From NCBI RefSeq assembly GCF_021869535.1, contig NW_026262701.1:42473278-42537277 (forward strand): a stretch of 64,000 nt of DNA, written 5' to 3'. Shown here in pieces: positions 11,630-22,158 of the stretch. The stretch is from Mytilus californianus. Lineage: Eukaryota > Mollusca > Bivalvia > Mytilida > Mytilidae. The translations under genes were made by a program, and so were the position numbers. The notes under the pieces were generated by a model, which saw nothing but the letters and a program-made list of their open reading frames with translations, was not told the origin of the DNA and did not search any database. The first letter of the stretch is position 1. Each line of letters begins with the position of its first letter.

Positions 11630-12127
11630 GAAATGATATTAAAACAGAAGGTCAATCAATTGACAAAAAGACAAACCTGGAAACAAGACACACAAGGACT
11701 CATAATAGACATCAATGAAAATCACGGACCATGAAAAAAAGGGATGATATCAGTTGTTCCGTAAGGGTTATCAGGTTCTGCTTCTTGCAAAAGTAAGACC
11801 CCTCTGTGTTTCTTACGAAAGTCATGATCAGACACGGTACAATTAAATATGACTGACTCATTTGATGGATAGTTGCCTCATTTACACTTAAAACACATCT
11901 TATTTTTAAGAGTGTGTTAAACACGAAGTTGCCCCAAAAGCAAACTATATGTCAGCGCAAAGGACCCCAAAGGCAACAACAAGTATATGATAATTTTTTT
12001 TTTATATATTTGAAACTATTTAACATGTTTAAGACCAACATCAACTTTTTATTTGTTCTTCAATGAAACATCAGAATAATTAAGCAATAAGAATTATTAT
12101 TTGCTATCTGGAAACATTGGAAAATTG
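11630..12127. other. No gene recognised
   Basis: AT-rich sequence between the zinc-finger exon and the Harbinger relic. The minus-strand frame at 11712-11924 shows no domain. Confidence 0.4.
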
Positions 12128-13206
12128 TCAACCCAACAGGTATTCTTTTAATGTTGGTGGTGATACATCGAAAACTATCTGGGTTTCACGGCCACAGAGA
12201 CATGTATGGCAATTTGTCAGTAGAACTGCTACTTTGTAATACTTTCCTACGGGCTGCAGATATAACTTTAGATTTTTTCTTGTTGTCTAGAAATGCAAAT
12301 AGTGACTAAACTTTTCCAAAAGCCCACTCCACACAAATGCGTACTGCTGACATTCTTTTGTTGAAAATCATTTGATTCCTGGAGATGACTCCCCCTCTGA
12401 ATGGTGCTATTATATATCCATCAGTTACGGCATATGCCGGGTCACCATAGATGCAAACTATTCGCCCCTCTGGAGTTGTCATATGGACCCTCATTTGTGT
12501 TAAAATGTCACGCAACATTCCTGCGTTGTGTCGACGTCCTTCTATAGGACCAAAGAAGTTTGAGATGATTCCATAAGGGGTAACAATGCTTTGAAATTTC
12601 AAGGCATGTGACCTTTTGTGGCCATTAAACACAAGTATTTGGTTTTCCTATGGTCTACATATTGGTCTAACAGTACCGTCGATAAAATCCAGCAGCTATC
12701 TAAAGGCCCGTTACGATCGGAAACCGCGCCCGCAAAACGCTCTAAACTTTCTTGTGAGAGCCAATTCCTGTTGAAGTCTGAGAGAAGATGACAATGATTG
12801 TCATGCAAGTAATCAAGAACTTCATTGATGATTAGAGAAAGTTCTGTTTTTGATCTGCCAAATATATATTCTAGATCTTCAAGTCGACTAGGGTAGGCAA
12901 GTCGTCGTAATACCATGCAAAGTCCATCAATACCCCTTGCCGTGGTGGGATTACTACATACAACTTTCTCTGGTATACGCAGGGCGCATCGAAGAATTTC
13001 AATGTCATCTTTATCAAATCTAAAAAAAGATCGACACTGTTCATTTGTAAGTTTTCAACTTCTATACCTGTAAAAATGCCCTTTTCCTCTTTACATATTG
13101 ACAAAAGCAGTAATTCGTCGGAGTCTTCTAAGGCTGCTATGCTAGCACTTTCAAGTTTTCCGCCATAATTATCAAATATAAAACAAAGACATTTATTGGC
13201 AACCAT
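12128..13206 (-). pseudogene. PIF/Harbinger (HARBI1-like) transposase, decayed
   Basis: Family role: DDE transposase of the PIF/Harbinger superfamily. Reading on the minus strand from an ATG at 13206, the N-terminal part (MVANKCLCF...) changes frame at a T-rich run near 13020 into FRFDKDDIEILRCAL, then RRLAYPSRLEDLEYIFGRSK. The catalytic region shows FIDGT, FNGHKRSHALKFQSIVTP, IEGRRHNAGMLRD, YGDPAY, and VEWAFGKV, which supply the D, D and E positions. After a stop at 12306 the C-terminus continues in another frame with YKVAVLLTNCHTCLCGRETQ and ends LKEYLLG at 12128. About 360 codons are covered, the usual length. Lesions: at least two frameshifts, a TAG after FIDGTVRPICRP, and the stop at 12306. 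No Myb-like partner gene or terminal repeats were identified. Confidence 0.85.
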
Positions 13207-13242
13207 TTCTTTACTTTCAGCCAATGAGATATGCATTACGTC

Positions 13243-13345
13243 TTTTACACGTACACGTATACGTACGACTTTGCTAAACACAACGTGGCATAATAAAAAA
13301 ATACGGGTACGTGTACTTCTATTCTACACGTACGCTTTCACGTAC
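13243..13345. repeat. Cluster of ACGTAC-type motifs
   Basis: About 100 bp hold repeated CACGTAC, ACGTAC and GTACGTGT words on both strands. They include an inverted pair GGTACGTGTA (13306-13315) and TACACGTACG (13325-13334). It lies just upstream of the Harbinger transposase start, so terminal or subterminal sequence of that element is possible. No matching cluster was found beyond 12128. Confidence 0.5.
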
Positions 13346-14335
13346 ACGAACGATTGCTTAACCTCTCTAATGACACAACTTTCCATCCAACTCACAGTGT
13401 ATTTAAAGTTAACAATGATGAGAAACATCTTTATTAACAGTATCTAAAAGAAATAATTTAACGGTGATAATTCTTTTATTTTCTACTCAAGTGAAAATAA
13501 GAACATGAAAGAAAAGAAAAGAAAAACATGGATGATCGAATAAAAGTGTCAGGTTCACACAGTACACACAAGATAAATCTTATCACTTACGAATATTATT
13601 GAAGTTAGTTGAAGAAGTTTTTTTAGCCAAAAAATCTCAATAAATTATTTTTTTTAATTTAAAATTATTTGTTTTTTCATTGAACAGATATGATTACGCT
13701 TCGTAGTGCTATATTTTTCACATCTCCTTTAAAACTACTGTATCTGTTAATGGAAACTATAAATTCCGAACTCCCCAAATTTATCAGAAACTTAAAAGGT
13801 TCTATTGTCCCTTCAAAGTGTATGTGTGTGTTGGAGAAAAAAGGAGGGAGTTGGTTCTTTTTTTTTTTTGTGGGGATGTACCAATTTTTTTTTTATAGCA
13901 TTCATTGCAATTAAGTATCAATACTTTAATAAAAAAACATCTGTATAAAAAGAATCACCTTTACTTATATAGAATATTGTGTTTGTACACCATCACAAGA
14001 AAAATGACATTTATAATTTGTTCCACAGACAAAAATCTCAAATTTTACCAAACTGGTCACTAATATGAAATGTCCAATACCATATGTATATAAGATATAT
14101 GATATCAATACAAAGTTGATAATTCCAAGGCATTTTAATATAGAATTAGATTAAAAAATTACTAAATCTCACAAAATTTGAACCATTATCTGTACACTTA
14201 ATACCCGTATACCAATCAATAGGAAATTACCTTCCCCTGCAGTGATTGTCCCTTATTATTAGCACAGTTTTATAGCTGAGTACGTACCCTTTTCGCCTAC
14301 CATACAACTGTTTTTATCATAAAAATGCTTCGCTG
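13346..14335. other. No gene recognised
   Basis: AT-rich DNA with T-runs near 13857-13870 and 13887-13894. The small plus-strand frame 13690-13914 has no recognisable product. Confidence 0.4.
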
Positions 14336-14344
14336 GAACAGACA

Positions 14345-14622
14345 GTTACGATCATCTTAAGTAAAAATTACGGTCATCGTTGATAAAAATAAAATAGAAG
14401 TTACGATCATCATCGGTTTTTTTTGTATCTAGATTTTCGTTCTTCTAGTTGATTTTCCATCATTTCGAAAAAGAACATTCAATGACCATGCTTATATAGA
14501 TGTTTCTTGACATGATATAAATCTGAAAGTAAGTTGTTAAAGTGGAGAAATTGGCCATATAAAATTTACCTGAATTTGCGTCCGCCATATTGGGATGATC
14601 GTAATTGCAGTTACGATCATCA
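14345..14622. repeat. Dispersed GATGATCGTAA motif cluster
   Basis: TTACGATCATC occurs at about 14346, 14401 and 14611, with a TTACGGTCATC variant near 14369. At 14593-14622 the motif also occurs inverted, GATGATCGTAA then GTTACGATCATC with a short spacer, forming a hairpin. No gene overlaps it. Confidence 0.6.
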
Positions 14623-14857
14623 CGTTGACACCAGTGTTAACATAATTATGGAAATAGAATAGAGGATGGAAACGGGGTATGTATGTGTCAAAGAGACAAC
14701 AGTTTGATAAAAAAAGTACCACCTCAGATAAAAAGAATATGTTGCGCTGTGTTGATTTAGCTACATAGAAAAACACGCAAACAAACTTATGTGTCATTAA
14801 ACTAAAAAGAAAACACGAAAAACGTATGAAAACAAAGATAATACATATGAAAAACAG

Positions 14858-14942
14858 ATGTTTAGGACAAATGAAAATCATATGAAAACATGTTTTTCAT
14901 ATGATTTCTAATAACATATGTGTCCATACCGGTCCTAAACAA
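14858..14942. repeat. Fold-back structure
   Basis: The inner arms AAATCATATGAAAA and TTTTCATATGATTT flank a CATG-centred loop. Outer arms TGTTTAGGAC and GTCCTAAACA pair around them. Probably the remnant of a small palindromic element. Confidence 0.55.
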
Positions 14943-14949
14943 ATGTTAC

Positions 14950-17490
14950 CATTTGTTTTCAAATATATGAAGAAGAAAAAAAAGAAAAAACATATGGACG
15001 TTGTACTCAAGTGAAGCATTTACTTAAAATAAATGCCAATCATCGGCATATTAGGATAAATTTGTTAGTGAATTACATATTGAATTACAGACATCATGGA
15101 TAATTACAAAACTAATTTTTTCACTGGGAACAACCATGGAACTAGGAAAACGTGAATTAAGTTCCCGAGGATAATGAGTGCAACACCTGGGTATATGGGT
15201 TAGCAACACCCAGGGCTATAGGTTTTTTACGACGGTAATTAGCCAATTAAAATCCGAGAATGTAGTAAGCCGGTGAAAATATATACTTTTAAGTAAAACA
15301 AAAACAAAGATTGTTAAATAAAAAAAAAAATGGAACAATATCTAAGAATAATTAATGAACTTCAAATGTAGCGAGACCATTGAAGTCGGCAGATTTAGCT
15401 CTTCAAGCTATAAACTCATTACTTGTGATGCAAACCTTCACTCAGTCAAAACATCCGGAAAAGTAAACTTACTGTTCGGATGACTTTCACGGAAGCAAAA
15501 GATATATGACTGTTGAATCATGTTTCTGTTGTATCAGTCAACCAAATTGTTATGGATATAAAATAATCTCTATTTTTCGTTGATACCTATAGAAAAGCAA
15601 GGTTATCCGGTAAATCATTGCAGATAATGCAATTGTATTGAAATTCTGCCTTTCTTTCTACGCTCGAAAACTCATTGTTTTCAATTTTGACTATCATATG
15701 AGTGCATATAGAAAATAAGAAAATGTGGTATAGCTATATACTAAAGGACAAGGATGTCAACAACAAAAGGTCACCGTATGATCTTCACTAATAAGGATTA
15801 AATAAAAAACCAAAATAAAATTGGTAAAAAAGATAGAAACAACAACCAATATATTACAACTACATGACATTGGACAGTCAAAGAATGTGGCGGCATTGAC
15901 ATTTCGTCATCTGAAAGAAAAATAAGACCTTTCACTTTTATACATTAAGTGTTTCTGTGTTTCTGTGTTTCAAAACCTAGAAACACTGTACAATTGTATG
16001 TCTTTGTGTATTATTGAACGCCGTAGATGTGAATATGTTTTTAAATCAATAATAGACACTGCAAATGTGCTATGCAATCCTTTTTTCAATATAACAAATA
16101 CAACACAAAAGAAATACTTTTAAAGACAAATTAAGACTTTTAACTGTTTTTTAAATTACAGATGAATATAAATTGACCAGAGGTACCCGTCACTGACACA
16201 ACTCAACTACACAAATAACCATGACATCTAGAGGTCAACACTTTCACTGTAAAACAGATATATCTATATATGCAATATGTTAAACTCTAGAAAGCTCAGT
16301 TAAAATAAGTTATGAATAAAAATAAAAGAAACTATCAACACCAATTCTTCAAATACTATTAACAAAACATTAAGATAATACAATTATTGATTAGGTTCCC
16401 AACGTCTGACATGAATATGAACATGTTGCCTGTTATATAATTTTTTTTTTGTAAATCTTGACCCACTCCTTTATTTGAGCTGAATTAGTTGATTCAATGA
16501 AGATTCATGCAATATATAAGTATGTACAGGAAAACTACTTCGCTCTATAATATCGGTATTACAACTTATAAATTATTATTTCAGCATTTCGGCATATCAT
16601 GATTATGACCAGTGTACTATGTGTTTTTATACTGATTCTTGGAAATAATAATTGTGAATATGATTTTAAATGTCATTTATTGCTTCCAAAAAAAGACATT
16701 TCTTTTCTTCGATTAAAATTGGACATAACGAAGAAAATACTAAATTGTCTTTGCATTTTATTTCACGAACCACAGTTTCAAGAATCATCGTTACTTGAAG
16801 GAATTTCTTGTACTTTAAGCTGAAAGAAATACACTTTTGGACATTTCTGGAAATCATTTAAAATCAATCGTCCTTTTTGTTAAATCCACGTATTTCAATT
16901 GAATTCCAAATTAATTTTTTAATAGTTAAAACAGTGAAAAAAAAATCATTTGTGAAATAAACATACTAATTTTTTTCGATGTTGAGAATCTTGTTGGTTA
17001 TGTCACGGTCGAGAATTACAATTCTGCAACGAACAAAAAAAGAAGAGATATATAATATCAACACATTGCTTCAAATATTTAACACAGAAAATAGATTTTT
17101 TAAGACAACAAAAATTGAATCTAAATTATTAAACATCCTCGAAAACTGAACATTTTTAAGTTTTAATTGGATTTTACTGACATATTGCATTATTTTGCGT
17201 CCTTATATACACATAGATTCATGAATATATATTCTACTTCCAAAAATATTTACCTTGTTTCGAACGTATACCTGTAAACTTTAAATTTTATAACACAGAT
17301 TTTTAAACGAATATCTTATTGATTTTATAAAATCGAAAACAAAATACACTTATTTTACACACTTATATATAAGTAAATTAAAATATATGATGCCGGTTTA
17401 AAATCTCCGGATACAGTTTTTAATAATAACTTCCATCAAGTACGCTGGAGACGGAAAGACTGGGAGTAAAAAATATGAAATACTCTGAAG
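14950..17490. other. Gene-poor stretch
   Basis: AT-rich DNA. The frame 16599-16823 begins with a hydrophobic MIMTSVLCVFILILG leader behind an acceptor-like TTTCAG, but no second exon could be linked. On the minus strand near 16965-17022 a short frame IVILDRDITNKILNIEKN with stop follows a TTCGTTGCAG acceptor; it may be a terminal exon but stands alone. Neither is strong enough to call as a gene. Confidence 0.35.
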
Positions 17491-17599
17491 CATCAAAACT
17501 AAGGCCGTTTTTATTTAATAAGTTGTTTACCGACATCAGCCCAAAAAAGTTAGGGTAGGAGGAGGGGAAAAAAATGAATTTAAACTTGATCTACACAGG

Positions 17600-18035
17600 T
17601 TTTTTTTACTTGGTTTACTCGCGTCTGGCGTAGGTACAAAATTTAAATCCTGGTATCTATGATAAGTTTATTTACAACAACTGGGTCGATGCCACTGCTG
17701 GTGGAGTTTTTATTCCCCGAGGGTATCACCAGCCCAGATGTCAGCACTTCTGTGTTGACATGAATTATCATTGATATGGTAATATTTATAAATTAACTTT
17801 CTACAAAACTTAGAATTTTTGAAATACTAAGGCTTTTCTACCTCAGGAATAGATTAGCTTAGCTGTATTTGGCAAACCTTTTAGGAATTTTGGTTCTCAA
17901 TGCTCTTCAACTTTGTACTTTTTTGGCCTTTTTAACTTTTTTGGGTTCGAGCGCTACTGATGAGTCATTTGTAGACGAAACGCGCGTATGGCGTAGGTAC
18001 AAAATTTAAATCCTGGTATCTATAATGATTTTATT
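17600..18035 (+). repeat. Interspersed repeat family G, two partial tandem copies
   Basis: The block GCGTCTGGCGTAGGTACAAA then ATTTAAATCCTGGTATCTAT occurs at 17622-17662 and again at 17984-18022. Between them runs a full unit starting ACTGGGTCGATGCCACTGCT. Other copies lie at 25945-26110 (minus) and 33735-34040 (plus). Characteristic words are CTCAATGCTCTTCAACTT and GTAGACGAAACGCGCGT. Non-coding; class unknown. Confidence 0.7.
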
Positions 18036-18104
18036 TACGGATATCAGCCACAAAAAATAGGGTAGGAAGTAAAAAAATTATTTAAACTTGATTTTGAAAA
18101 GACT

Positions 18105-19250
18105 TTAATACCTTTAATTCAGCATCTTTTGTAGGTTTCATGGAATTAATCAATGCGACAACAAAAACACAAGAACACTACATCACATATAACAAGTCAA
18201 TATTAAAAGACAAAGGCAAATCCAAGAGCATATTGCATGTCAACACCTTTAAGGACGGAGCATATCACACAGTATTTAAAAGTATAAACAGAAGCCCAAA
18301 AATTAACTGTATCAACCCTATAAACATACATCTGACAGTCAAAGATTTGTATTAAGTGAAATATGCAATTCATAGAAGGAGTATACATGTTTTAATAATT
18401 AAAACAAATGCACATAGTTATCTTTTTCTTTTTTGTCTAACTTTCAGGGCATTTCTAGTACAGGGAATTTCCCCCTGATCCAAACATGACTGGCAAATGG
18501 GTCTCACAATTCCATATTGACTCTTCAGGTGTCATTAAATTAGATCATTTATGGCCACCTTCGTGTCTCCACAGAATAACACACATCCGTGAATGTCTCT
18601 CTAACAGCTGCAAATAAACACACAATTATCATTTTTTTACAAAGTATTGAAGAAAAAAAGTAATGTTTCATGATAGGAAAGTGAATGGAAATGGTGAATG
18701 TGTCAAAGAGGCATCAACCCATGCAGCTAATAAAAATACAGCACAGGACGACACCATCGGTCTTCAATGAACATGGACATGTGTACAAACCCATATACTG
18801 GGAAAATAGGTCATAGACAGCAAAGGATTTTGTTAAAGAATGAATAGATATGCATCTAACGATATGAAACTCCTGTTTCATACCAAAATATAAGTTTCTG
18901 TTATTTATGATTGATGAGAGTCTGATAGGAATTATTGCTGTGTTAATATAAAGCACTCCTGCCACCAAATTAGAACGTATTATATAAGGTTAAATTTTAA
19001 TACACATGTCAGAGAGTATATAACATGTATAGAGTATACATGCACTTTAAATACTGTATATCAGGTTGTTTTCATTTCAGTTTGGAATTGAAGTTGGCAG
19101 TTTAAACATTTTCTGCCATTCTGTGGCCTTTTACACACCGCTCAACCAGAAGGTTTAAACCATTTAATCCCCGGGCGGAAGTTACATTGTCTAGTGCATT
19201 TTAAACCACTTCTCAGGCGACGTCTGGCTCGCCGTTGGTTGAAATTTGTT
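18105..19250. other. Interior of the TIR element, with a PLE-tail fragment
   Basis: At 18685-18770 a diverged minus-strand copy of the tail seen at 55190-55290 is present (GGAAATGG.GAATGTGTCAAAGAG, then GGTCTTCAATG). On the minus strand at 18540-18607 an acceptor-like TTATTTGCAG precedes a short coding-looking stretch (RETFTDVCYSVETRRWP) that soon stops. No complete gene is supported. Confidence 0.35.
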
Positions 19251-19257
19251 TAACGTG

Positions 19258-19862
19258 AGGGTACCCAAATTGCACCTATTTTGACAGTTTTTTCATCTAC
19301 GTTTATTAATGATCCAGACAAAAGTTTCCATTCTGTGTTTATTTTGTAGGTGTATCCTTATTTACTATATAGTTCAACCAATTTAATTTTGAATCCATAT
19401 TTAATCATAGAAAAACGGGTTTGAACCGACCTCCAACCGATCCATGATTCTGTAATGAGGAATACTCAAATTGCATCCATACTTAAATTCACATCCTTAA
19501 AAATCAAATAACAGATGTTTAGTTTTATTTCTTCAAAGATATAGAACAATTTGACATTAGTCCATGCTGACTATTTATTTCTTAAGAAATGGATGATCGT
19601 AACATATTTTATTTGCTCATTTTTGAAAGGTGACTTTTTGTGGACGTCGCATGGCGACGTTTTCGTAGATTTTACTTTTTCCAGTGAATACTTGATCTGT
19701 TGATATTAACTGTGAACGTTTCGTGAATATTTAAATTTATTTACCTATTTAAAAGACGGACATAGTGTCAAATAATAAAAAATTACAAATTGTTTAGTCC
19801 CTAAGAAAAGTTGTAAGATTTTTGCTGCTATGTCTGCTGAAAAGGTGCAATTTGGGTACTGT
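19258..19862. repeat. Inverted 16-mer pair bounding about 0.6 kb
   Basis: GTACCCAAATTGCACC at about 19261-19276 is repeated in reverse complement, GGTGCAATTTGGGTAC, at about 19844-19859. A diverged direct relative (ATACTCAAATTGCATCC) lies near 19466. This may be a small non-autonomous element; flanking GTGA occurs on both sides but a 4-bp match is weak evidence. Confidence 0.45.
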
Positions 19863-20834
19863 GACATTATAACGTTGCAATGTTTTTCAAAGAGTTCGGC
19901 AAAATGGTGGCTCTGTGATCAGCAAATTTGACACTTTGGAGAAAAAACTCATGGGAAAGGGAGAAACATGATTCTCCTTCAATTCTCTCGTTGATTAAGA
20001 AGATATTTATCCAATACATGATAAAAGGATGGCATAGAGTATTTTTTCACGGTATACTGGCTTCCATGAATATAAAGTGAAAGTTTTATACATACAAATA
20101 AAACCTGATATACAATTTTGAAATGGGTTAGTAGGTATTAAAGAAAGCTTTTGTTATAAAAAAGCATTGACAGGTGCATATATACTAGTCTAAGAGTGCA
20201 GTTTTGACATCAACATACTTACCAACTGAATATAATACTATATCAATCCTGTCGCAAACTGCAAAACCATGAATTGATTGATTTTTAAAAATTGCATTAT
20301 TTTGAAATTATAATTTGATTTGAATGCTGTCAGGTGCAACTTAATTTCTATAGTATATAGAGAAAACCTTTGGGTCATAGTTCCTTACAATAAATGCAAA
20401 GCTAAATAAATATTTATTTTAAACTGCCACCGTCATATAGGGCACAGCTGGTCTAAGTCGAACATCTCAACAAAAAGGAAAATATGCTCAAAAACCAAAA
20501 ATGAGTTTCCACTAGTGTTTTTTTTTATATAATATTGTAAAAATGTTCAAAGAAAAACTTTTTATCCTATGACATAGAAACTTTTGTATGGACGGACAGA
20601 CACTGATTCACTATTTGGCTCAACATTCTAGACAATAGAATCAAATCAAACAAAATGTGGTATTTTAAAAAATATATTTTCCTTCAAGCATGGACAGACC
20701 CCCTTTTTATAACAGCTTCATTGAATAACATACCTTTCTTTTGGCAAGATGTTATAAACTTTCCTAGCATTCATAAGAATGTGGAATGCATCCTGGGCTG
20801 GAGGATTAAGGGCTTTTCCTGTACTCGGTGTGTC
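19863..20834. other. No gene recognised
   Basis: AT-rich interior of the 17503-21415 element. The frame 20655-20861 has no recognisable motif. Confidence 0.35.
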
Positions 20835-20859
20835 TTAAATTTCCCGGCATTTGATCTTT

Positions 20860-21113
20860 AAGTACTTCGTGTTAAAGTTAGAAAGAACGTCGACTGGTGT
20901 ATTGTCAGGCGTAACGGTACCATTGCCATTGGTTTTGCCGGGGTCACAACTGGCCCTTATTTCTTCTATTACCACATTAAAGTTTTCTAATTGATCATGG
21001 AGAACTTTCCCGATCGTATCGTGACGCAGACATTTAACAAATTTTTTGTCAGATAATGATGGATTGTTTATAACGTCAACATCCAAATGGATGTACACCG
21101 GCTCATTCATCAC
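20860..21113 (-). CDS. Unrecognised protein, possible first exon
   Basis: The minus-strand frame opens with MMNEPVYIHLDVDVINNPSL at 21113 and runs through FVKCLRHDTIGKVLHDQLEN, then VVIEEIRASCDPG, to a TAA near 20840. Its composition (charged, mixed hydrophobic, few low-complexity runs) looks more coding than its surroundings. It starts about 300 bp inside the right terminal repeat of the 17503-21415 element, the expected place for an element-encoded gene. I do not recognise a domain. It may be a first exon, since no stop-terminated homologous end could be judged, or host sequence captured by the element. Confidence 0.45.
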
Positions 21114-22158
21114 AACAAACCATGCTTAGATATCGTCTGGTTCTGAAACGGAAGTCGGGGTTTTAAGGATGCGCAAACATGATAACAGCTAACAGTCACG
21201 TTTTCGGAGCACTGGTTTACGATTTTTTATTGCAGTAATAGTAACCAGAATACGAAACGTAAACACAAAAATACCGTTTTATATTTTCTTAGTTAATCGG
21301 TAAATATGAGGTCGGGGGAAATAATTTTTAAAGACAAATTTGCGTTTATTTTTATTTGAATTAGCAAACATTCGGGTCGGCGGATCCGTAAACAACTTAT
21401 TAAATAAAAACGGCCTAAGAACGACAGTTCAAAACATGCATGAAACCGTCTATGGTCAAGTTTCCTCAGGGGGTTGCAACTTTAATTCAATTAATCCCTA
21501 CATTCAATCAAAGGGCTGAGAAACAAATTTACAATGTCTGTCACACGATTCATAGAACATTCGTTGATCTCATTGAAATAATTCATCCACTTAAAAATAT
21601 ATATTGAAAGTTATTGTACTCTTAACAAACTAAAGATAACTATTTAATACTCTAACAAATTTATCTTCTTTGTTAAAGTACCTTCCAATATGATATCGAG
21701 ATCGAAAATGACATGTGAAATTCTAAATGTAATAGTCTAAATACCAAAGATAATCATATCTTATCAGAAAAAAGCCGCGAGATAGAGAATTTTGCTCTGC
21801 TTTAAGTGTACGAGGGTTTTCCGTAAAGTTCGTGGACAAGCTGAAATCTGCGTAAAATTAGCATTTCAGGTAAATTCTTTATGCATATTTGTAATCCTGA
21901 ACTACAGTATATCCTAGTTCGGGAATATCAATATTTGTCCAATTTTAAATGCGAAATAATAACACTTACTTTATATAAATATACGCAATATGGACCCGGG
22001 AGCACGGCGAATATATCACATAACATGCAGGCTGGTGTTTTCAAATTTCTGTTATTTTAAGTTTCAAAATCCGCCAAAAAATACATGAAACTTACATTGT
22101 GACGTCGACAATAGTCTTGACGTTACACCTGCTAAATTTGAATGGTCAAAATTTCGAA

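Larger units (their letters stand above)
17503..21415. mobile_element. 3.9-kb element with 29-nt TIRs, Harbinger-like duplication
   Basis: The sequence 17502-17530 (AGGCCGTTTTTATTTAATAA then GTTGTTTAC) and 21388-21416 are perfect reverse complements over 29 nt. If the element starts at GGCC, both flanks read TAA (17500-17502 and 21416-21418), a 3-bp TWA-type target duplication. That, with GG-starting ends, is the PIF/Harbinger habit. The interior carries one open frame (20860-21113, minus) about 300 bp inside the right end, but no DDE transposase was recognised, so superfamily assignment rests on ends alone. The interior also carries a family G repeat (17600-18035). Confidence 0.55.

Noticed and set aside
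16599-16823. Secreted small protein
   Set aside because: A leader-like start exists, but there is no second exon, family or codon signal beyond AT-rich background.
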